From positions 1 to 9,164 of the forward strand of contig CAYSCS010000038.1 in the NCBI GenBank assembly GCA_964429695.1: 9,164 nt of DNA, written 5' to 3'. Origin of the DNA: CAYSCS01 sp964429695 (GTDB lineage Bacteria > Acidobacteriota > Aminicenantia > Aminicenantales > Aminicenantaceae). The notes below the pieces were generated by a model. The model had not been told where the DNA came from. It was given only the letters and a program-made list of their open reading frames with translations, and made no database searches. This document shows positions 5,331 to 9,164 of the stretch, piece after piece (the first letter of the stretch is position 1; every line of letters begins with the position of its first letter). The position numbers were made by a program, and so were the translations under genes.

Positions 5331-6971
5331 TCATTCTTTCTTGAAAGATATCAATATTGGCTTCCAGACTTTCACTCTTACTCCTGCCTTAGTTGCAGGT
5401 TTGAATTTCCATTGAAGGACGGCTTCTATGCTTGCCTCATTGAAACCTAAAGCTTTGTTTGCTTTCCTGATTATTTTAGCCTTTATGACATTTCCATTCT
5501 CAGAAATAAGCGCATTCACTAAGACCTCATCCTCGATTCCTTTACTAAGAGCAAGAGGGGGATAAACTGGGTCGACCCTCTTTATCACTTCAGGAAGCGT
5601 ATCAACTTGATTTAGGGCAAAAATTTCCCCAATTTGCGTTTCTTCCTCGCCTTGAGAAGAAGGGGGAGACGGTTTTTCTTGTTCAAGGTTTTCCATTTCG
5701 TTTATCTTGGGTTGCAGAACATCTCCTTCTTCAGGAGTAATTTTTTCTTTTCCTATAATTTCTTCTAACTCAAGATCAGGGCTCATCTCTTCAATCTCCG
5801 GCTCTATATATTTTGGTTCCGGCTGCACAGTTATGGATTGAATTAACACAGATGTATCTTTTCTTTGAGGGGTTGAGCCTGGAGAAGAAAGATTATTTTT
5901 TTCTCTTTTTTCAGAAAGAGCTTCCTCTTCTTTTTCCTTGATTTGAGGAGACGAGAGGAGCGTGGAAGATTGGGGTTCTTTTATTTCCTTCTCCTCAATT
6001 GGGATAGCTGAGATAATTTTTTGTGATTGAGTTTCGCTTAAGGCCTTTTTTTCTGCAATCAAGGGGTTTGTTCTCCCTTTTCCAAGATTTGCTCCATTTC
6101 TAGGCATGAGAAGTAAAATTGTGGCTCCGATTGCTACAAGAGAAGCCAGCATGAAGGGGATAAGAATTTGAAGGGAGGGTATCCTCATTCCTTTGAGTTT
6201 TGCAAAAAGTTTCCTATTCTTTTCTTCTTCAAGTTCTATTTCTTCTTTTAAATCCTTTACTTCCTGTCCAGCAAGGCATTCGTCCACAAAGGACTCAATC
6301 TGCTCAAGTTTTTGAGAAAGCGGAGATGATTCTTGGCTTTTAATTTCGCCCTGAAGTTCTTTTCCATCTTGTCCATCTTGTGGAGGTTGCTTATTTTTCT
6401 CAAGAGTAATCCCGAATTCTAAAAGGGTTTCCTTAAGTAACTCATCGACGGAGCGTGTTAAAGTAGATTTTTTTATTCCTCTTGGAGAAGCATCATAAGA
6501 GGAAATGGAGGGGAAATTGTCCTCACCCTTATTAAATAAAAATTTTTCTGAGATTTCCTCACTTTTATCATTCTTTTCCTGCACCTTATTTTTCTTTTCA
6601 CCTCCAAGAAGCTGTTCGATTCTAAAGAGGATTTCTTCTTTTCTGAATGGCTTTGTGAAAAAGGCAGAAGCTTTGAAAGAGTGAATTACTTCTTTTTTAT
6701 CTTCGTCTTCTCTATAAAATCCGGTGACAATGATTAAGGGGATTCTTTCTCCTTCATTTTCACGGAGCCTTTTATAAAAATCTAATCCGTCAAGCTCCGG
6801 TAACATGGGTTCGAGAATGATTAAGTCCGGGCTTTCAATTTTGAAAAGCTTCAATCCTGTGGGACCATCTCTTGCCAGAAAAACTTGGTAGCCTTTATTT
6901 TTTAAGAAACTTGAAAGATTATTTACGGAAATGTCTTCGTAGTCGATGATGAGGATTTTCTTTTCCGTCAT
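5331..6971 (-). CDS. Pseudo-receiver / membrane anchor / TonB C-terminal fusion
   Basis: The product has 546 residues from the ATG at 6971. An in-frame TTG at 7007 would add 12, but the ATG places the start just before the first receiver strand, as usual, with AAGGA ten bases upstream. Residues 4-124 form a CheY-like receiver: 'ILIIDYED', 'DLIILEPMLPELDG', 'IIVTG' and 'FFTKPF'. The phospho-acceptor position is Glu54 rather than Asp, and the second acidic-pocket residue is Tyr11; Thr83 and Lys107 are kept. A low-complexity charged linker and a short coiled coil (about 219-258) lead to one membrane helix (about 265-289). An acidic Ser/Pro/Glu-rich spacer of about 165 residues follows, then a TonB C-terminal domain (about 454-544) with 'RVDPVYPPLA' and 'ASIEAVLQWKFKPATKAGVRV'. 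The predicted topology is receiver inside, TonB domain in the periplasm. TonB normally passes ExbB/ExbD energy to outer-membrane transporters; no exbB or exbD is visible here. Confidence 0.88.
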   Translation of the reverse strand: MTEKKILIIDYEDISVNNLSSFLKNKGYQVFLARDGPTGLKLFKIESPDLIILEPMLPELDGLDFYKRLRENEGERIPLIIVTGFYREDEDKKEVIHSFKASAFFTKPFRKEEILFRIEQLLGGEKKNKVQEKNDKSEEISEKFLFNKGEDNFPSISSYDASPRGIKKSTLTRSVDELLKETLLEFGITLEKNKQPPQDGQDGKELQGEIKSQESSPLSQKLEQIESFVDECLAGQEVKDLKEEIELEEEKNRKLFAKLKGMRIPSLQILIPFMLASLVAIGATILLLMPRNGANLGKGRTNPLIAEKKALSETQSQKIISAIPIEEKEIKEPQSSTLLSSPQIKEKEEEALSEKREKNNLSSPGSTPQRKDTSVLIQSITVQPEPKYIEPEIEEMSPDLELEEIIGKEKITPEEGDVLQPKINEMENLEQEKPSPPSSQGEEETQIGEIFALNQVDTLPEVIKRVDPVYPPLALSKGIEDEVLVNALISENGNVIKAKIIRKANKALGFNEASIEAVLQWKFKPATKAGVRVKVWKPILISFKKE

Positions 6972-7177
6972 TTTAATAAAATCCTTATCCGATTTATGCT
7001 GATTCAATCTTCTCCGCGGCTAATTTCTTTATTTGCTTTTGTCTGAATATTTTAAGTCTTTTTTTTGAGAATAATTGGCTTTCTGATTAAAAGTGAGATT
7101 TCATTCATAAAAGTTTAGCCTTTTTTTGAATTTTATAATTAAGCACTATTATCTTAATTTGTTGCCCTAGTATAAGG

Positions 7178-7216
7178 TCAATCACCCTTTGAGGTGATTT
7201 TGAAGATGAATTTAAG
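7178..7216 (+). repeat. ~38-bp dispersed motif, copy 2, with hairpin after trpS
   Basis: TCAATCACCC-TTTGAGGTGATTTTGAAGATGAATTTAAG. It contains a six-base stem, ATCACC (7181-7186) with AGGTGAT (7192-7198), lying just past the trpS stop. No T-run follows on the minus strand, so as a trpS terminator it would be atypical. It resembles 4839-4877. Confidence 0.4.
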
Positions 7217-7222
7217 GATGTT

Positions 7223-8290
7223 TTAGTTTTTATTCTTTGAAAGGGAATCGGGATTGGCTTTTCTTTTAAGCCCCATCGCTTCACGCACCTCTTTAATTAC
7301 TTCTTGGGCAATTTTTTTTGCTTTCTGGGCTCCCTTATTAAGAACCTCGTGGACATATTCAGGCTGGGAGCGAAGTTTGGCAGCATTAATTCTTATGGGA
7401 GCCAAAACTTTCTCCATGTTATGGAAAAGATTTTCTTTACACTCAAGGCAACCAATGCTCGCTGTAGTACAACCTTTTCGCACCCAGTCAAGGTCTTCTT
7501 TAGGAGAAAAATAGCGGTGATAACTCATAAAGATGTTGCAGTCTTCTGGAATACCAGGATCAGTTCTTCTTTTACGTCTCTCATCGGTTTTTGCAGGACC
7601 AAGTTTTTTCCAGATGCTCTCAGGGGATTCCAGGATACCGATGGTATTCCCGAGGCTCTTTGACATTTTGTTCACTCCATCCAGACCCAAGATTCTTTTG
7701 GCTTCACTTAGATAAGCCTGACACTCAGGAAATACCTGGCCGAAGCGAGAATTAAAATTCCGGGCTATCTCTCTTGCTAGCTCAATATGTTGAACCTGGT
7801 CTTCCCCCACAGGAACTGCACTAGCTTTATAGAGAAGAATATCGGCTGCCTGGAGAACAGGATAGGTGAAAAGGCCGACATTCACGTTTTCTTTCATTTG
7901 CCTGGATTTTTGTTTAAATTGAGTCATTCGAGTGAGATCGCCGAAAAGAGTTACGGTGCCCAGCATCCAGGCAAGTTCTGTGTGTTCGGGGACTTCGCTC
8001 TGAACAAAGATTGTGCAACGCTCTGGGTCAAGGCCAGCAGCGATATTGGCTATTGCTGCGTCGAAAATTCTTTCGGGCATATATTTGGGTTCATAGGGGA
8101 TAGTAGTTGCATGATGATCGACTATGCAAAAAAAACATTCATACTCATCAAGAAATGTCACCCAATTGGAGATTGCTCCGAGGAGATTTCCTATATGCAG
8201 TTCACCCGTTGGTTGAATACCTGAGAAGACACGAATTTTTCCTTCTTCATTCCAGTAGGTTAAGTAGCCTCTGGCATCATATTTAAGCAT
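7223..8290 (-). CDS. trpS: Tryptophanyl-tRNA synthetase with iron-sulfur motif
   Basis: This cytoplasmic enzyme charges tRNA-Trp with tryptophan using ATP. It is a class I synthetase with the Rossmann-fold signatures in place: 'TGELHIGN' at 28-35 (HIGH) and 'KMSKS' at 208-212. Family strings include 'VFSGIQPTG' (21-29), 'YPVLQAADILLY' (143-154) and 'VPVGEDQVQHIELAR' (159-173). The C-terminal anticodon-binding part carries Cys251, Cys274, Cys281 and Cys284, that is C-x22-C-x6-C-x2-C, the spacing I know for the [4Fe-4S] site of the Thermotoga maritima enzyme. The length of 355 is slightly above the usual ~330, owing to an 18-residue N-terminal extension (MLKYDARGYLTYWNEEGK) before the usual start, plus a Lys/Asn-rich tail. 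The Shine-Dalgarno is weak (AAGAG). A promoter sits at 8345-8373. The gene appears to be transcribed alone. Confidence 0.98.
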   Translation of the reverse strand: MLKYDARGYLTYWNEEGKIRVFSGIQPTGELHIGNLLGAISNWVTFLDEYECFFCIVDHHATTIPYEPKYMPERIFDAAIANIAAGLDPERCTIFVQSEVPEHTELAWMLGTVTLFGDLTRMTQFKQKSRQMKENVNVGLFTYPVLQAADILLYKASAVPVGEDQVQHIELAREIARNFNSRFGQVFPECQAYLSEAKRILGLDGVNKMSKSLGNTIGILESPESIWKKLGPAKTDERRKRRTDPGIPEDCNIFMSYHRYFSPKEDLDWVRKGCTTASIGCLECKENLFHNMEKVLAPIRINAAKLRSQPEYVHEVLNKGAQKAKKIAQEVIKEVREAMGLKRKANPDSLSKNKN

Positions 8291-8344
8291 TTTTTTCTCT
8301 TGATTAACTTCCCGTTTACTTTTTTTAACATAGAATAGTTAATA

Positions 8345-8373
8345 ATTATACTTTTTTAGCTTCAGGCGAGCAA
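8345..8373 (-). promoter_or_regulatory. Promoter of trpS
   Basis: On the minus strand, TTGCTC (8373-8368) is followed by a 17-base spacer and a perfect TATAAT (8350-8345). The predicted start near 8338 gives an untranslated leader of about 48 bases before the trpS ATG at 8290. The -35 is weak. No tryptophan attenuator or T-box structure fits in this short leader. Confidence 0.5.
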
Positions 8374-8760
8374 CAAAATCAAGCTCATTAGCCCCATTAT
8401 TTAGAAAAATTAAATGAGATAAGGAAGGCTTCTTTTTGTAAGTTTTAAATATTTTTAAAGTCTTTATGGCTTTTCCTCTAATTGGCCAGTCAGAACATAA
8501 AAAAAAAAAATATAGATATTTTCTCTTGTGTTTGAAGGTTAGATCAAAAACAAACAAAAAAGGCTTATCCTTGAAACCTTAGATAATGTCCCGGCTCTTA
8601 ACTCCACGTTTTCTTCAATTTTATCTTTCTATCTTTCGGTCATTCCTTCGATGATTTAAATTTTTATCAACTGATCTCATAAAGAGCCGTTTTGCTTATT
8701 GTTAGAAATAAAGAAAGGAGATATTAACGACTATTTTACTTATTTAATCTCAAAAAGAAG
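8374..8760. other. Intergenic stretch between trpS promoter and tRNA-His
   Basis: AT-rich, with a run of twelve A at 8499-8510 and an eight-base inverted repeat, CGGCTCTT (8592-8599) with AAGAGCCG (8682-8689), 82 bases apart. A 72-codon minus-strand ORF (8339-8557) crosses the trpS promoter, is Lys/Phe-rich and has no good ribosome binding site, so I do not call it a gene. Confidence 0.4.
8556..8572 (-). terminator. Weak terminator downstream of tRNA-His
   Basis: On the minus strand AAGG-ATAAG-CCTT (8572-8560) is followed by TTTT (8559-8556). It is the first hairpin plus T-run after tRNA-His in its direction, but the stem is only four base pairs and it lies about 190 bases away. Confidence 0.2.
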
Positions 8761-8835
8761 GGTGAGCGAGGGGTCTCGAACCCCCAACCTTCGGATCCAC
8801 AGTCCGATGCTCTAACCAGTTGAGCTACGCTCACC
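8761..8835 (-). tRNA. tRNA-His (anticodon GTG)
   Basis: A full cloverleaf is visible. The acceptor GTGAGCG pairs with CGCTCAC, followed by T8 and A9. The D arm is GCTC-AACTGGTTA-GAGC. The anticodon arm is TCGGA-CTGTGGA-TCCGA, with GTG at 34-36. The variable loop has five bases (AGGTT), and the T arm is GGGGG-TTCGAGA-CCCCT. An extra 5' G pairs with C73, giving the eight-base-pair acceptor that marks tRNA-His for its synthetase; the gene encodes this G-1. The CCA end is not encoded (CTT follows), so it must be added enzymatically. It lies upstream of trpS on the same strand but has its own promoter. Confidence 0.97.
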
Positions 8836-8856
8836 ATTAGAACCGAAATAGGTAAA

Positions 8857-8885
8857 ATTTTCGCACCAATCAGAGATAAAGTCAA
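8857..8885 (-). promoter_or_regulatory. Promoter of tRNA-His
   Basis: On the minus strand, TTGACT (8885-8880) is followed by a 17-base spacer and GAAAAT (8862-8857), preceded by TGC, an extended -10 element that can make up for the imperfect hexamer. An A/T-rich run upstream could act as an UP element. The predicted start near 8850 leaves a leader of about 15 bases before the tRNA. Confidence 0.5.
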
Positions 8886-8955
8886 CTCTCTCTTTACTGA
8901 GTGTTTCCCAAAATCAACTCAAAAAAATATTTAATTTATCTAAGAAGCCAGAAAA

Positions 8956-8977
8956 CCCCAGGCTTTCAAGCCTGGGG
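8956..8977. repeat. Perfect 10-bp hairpin at the IS left end
   Basis: CCCCAGGCTT (8956-8965) and AAGCCTGGGG (8968-8977) are separated by TC. Its place near the outer edge of the element and ahead of tnpA fits the subterminal hairpin bound by Y1 transposases. Confidence 0.75.
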
Positions 8978-8998
8978 ATGAATGGCACACCAAACGAA

Positions 8999-9013
8999 GC
9001 CAGCAAAGCTGGC
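8999..9013. repeat. Second hairpin in the IS leader
   Basis: GCCAGC-AAA-GCTGGC, a six-base-pair stem between the end hairpin and tnpA. IS200 elements are known to carry a leader hairpin that limits transposase transcription or translation, and this could be such a structure; that role is inferred. Confidence 0.55.
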
Positions 9014-9037
9014 GGAGTGGAGGCAAATCCGGCATAA

Positions 9038-9053
9038 TCTGGTTATGGCCAGA
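9038..9053 (+). promoter_or_regulatory. Hairpin over the tnpA start codon
   Basis: TCTGG (9038-9042) and CCAGA (9049-9053) would place the tnpA ATG (9045-9047) in a six-base loop. The only strong Shine-Dalgarno-like GGAGG is at 9019-9023, 21 bases from the ATG and too far for normal use. Together these suggest that translation of tnpA is held low, as in IS200. Confidence 0.35.
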
Positions 9054-9164
9054 TACACAACCGGAGCCCATACGAGACATAGGCTTCAATATCATCTGGT
9101 ATGGATACCCAAATATCGGAAACGGGTGTTGAAAGGTAAAATAGCCATCCGCCTCAAGAAGCAT
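9045..9164 (+). CDS. tnpA: IS200/IS605-family transposase TnpA, N-terminal 40 residues (partial, 3' end outside window)
   Basis: The first 40 codons of a Y1 (HUH-type) single-strand transposase. The translation, with 'HTRHRLQYHLVWIPKYRKRV' at residues 8-27 followed by 'LKGKIAIRLKKH', is the characteristic opening of the Transposase_17 (Y1_Tnp) family: the HLVW strand and the K/RYR segment. The catalytic HUH histidines and Tyr lie beyond the window, so activity cannot be judged. ATG 9045 is the only ordinary start in frame, since no upstream ATG or GTG is available. Any tnpB partner would also lie outside. RAYT proteins share the fold but open differently, and an IS200-type element fits better. 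Confidence 0.85.
   Translation, partial: MARYTTGAHTRHRLQYHLVWIPKYRKRVLKGKIAIRLKKH

Larger units (their letters stand above)
8947..9164 (+). mobile_element. Left end and tnpA start of an IS200/IS605-family element (partial)
   Basis: A set of hairpins precedes a transposase start typical of this family. These elements move as single-stranded DNA using subterminal hairpins instead of terminal inverted repeats, and make no target duplication. The outermost structure seen is GCCA (8947-8950) with TGGC (8983-8986) enclosing the main hairpin; the exact left boundary cannot be fixed but lies close to 8940-8956. The rest of the element lies outside the window. Its left end sits about 60 bases upstream of the tRNA-His promoter and leaves it intact. 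The region is richer in G+C than the flanking DNA, consistent with a recent arrival. Confidence 0.7.

Noticed and set aside
6972..7007. TTG start adding 12 residues to the receiver-TonB protein
   Set aside because: The ATG at 6971 puts the first receiver strand at the usual distance from the start and has AAGGA upstream; the TTG has only a closely spaced GGAG.
7254..8224. Plus-strand ORFs of 60-145 codons
   Set aside because: They lie wholly opposite trpS, which has clear synthetase motifs and is the real gene. They are shadows.
8339..8557. 72-codon minus-strand ORF upstream of trpS
   Set aside because: It crosses the trpS -10/-35 elements, contains the A12/T12 run as poly-Phe/Lys, and has no good ribosome binding site.
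8940..9164. 74-codon minus-strand ORF at the right edge
   Set aside because: It is antisense to tnpA and to the IS hairpins, and the plus-strand translation is clearly a transposase.
1..9164. CRISPR array, rRNA or prophage genes
   Set aside because: No regularly spaced identical repeats, no rRNA-like sequence and no phage-type genes were seen on either strand.

Overview
The window is AT-rich DNA from what looks like a Gram-negative, probably anaerobic, bacterium. A TonB C-terminal domain and a secreted periplasmic-type protein point to an envelope with an outer membrane. A tryptophanyl-tRNA synthetase carrying the four-cysteine iron-sulfur signature first described in Thermotoga is consistent with an anaerobic, possibly thermophilic, lineage. 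The small unrecognised coiled-coil proteins and an uncharacterised membrane-protein family suggest a poorly studied phylum, perhaps of the Aminicenantes type. That placement is inference, since there is no rRNA or other phylogenetic marker here.

Nearly all genes lie on the minus strand, so transcription runs from right to left. From the right edge: the start of an IS200/IS605-type element (left end with hairpins, then the first 40 codons of tnpA on the plus strand); tRNA-His(GTG) with its own promoter; an intergenic stretch; trpS with a good promoter; a two-gene unit made of a pseudo-receiver/TonB fusion and a 76-residue coiled-coil protein; a second, paralogous coiled-coil gene of 84 residues; a five-helix membrane protein of unknown function; a VanZ-like membrane protein; and a secreted, methionine-rich DUF4412-like protein. 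At the left edge the last 55 codons of a plus-strand membrane protein run into the secreted-protein gene, and the two genes share one TTAA as both stop codons.

Intergenic space is generous (about 800, 680, 320, 215 and 470 bases between genes). One gap holds the best candidate for something undescribed: a 73-base, GC-rich, hairpin-closed segment (2359-2431) placed exactly where a strong plus-strand promoter (TTGACT-18-TATAAT) predicts transcription to start. It carries CCTCCTT, identical to the anti-Shine-Dalgarno core of 16S rRNA, and a C/U-rich loop, so it is proposed as a small RNA. The gaps also contain diverged repeats, including two ~100-bp copies 170 bp apart and a ~38-bp motif shared by two other gaps.

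The most notable protein is the fusion at 5331-6971: a receiver domain whose phospho-accepting Asp is Glu and whose second acidic-pocket residue is Tyr, joined through an acidic linker and one membrane helix to a TonB C-terminal domain. If real, it would place a cytoplasmic pseudo-receiver on an outer-membrane energy transducer.
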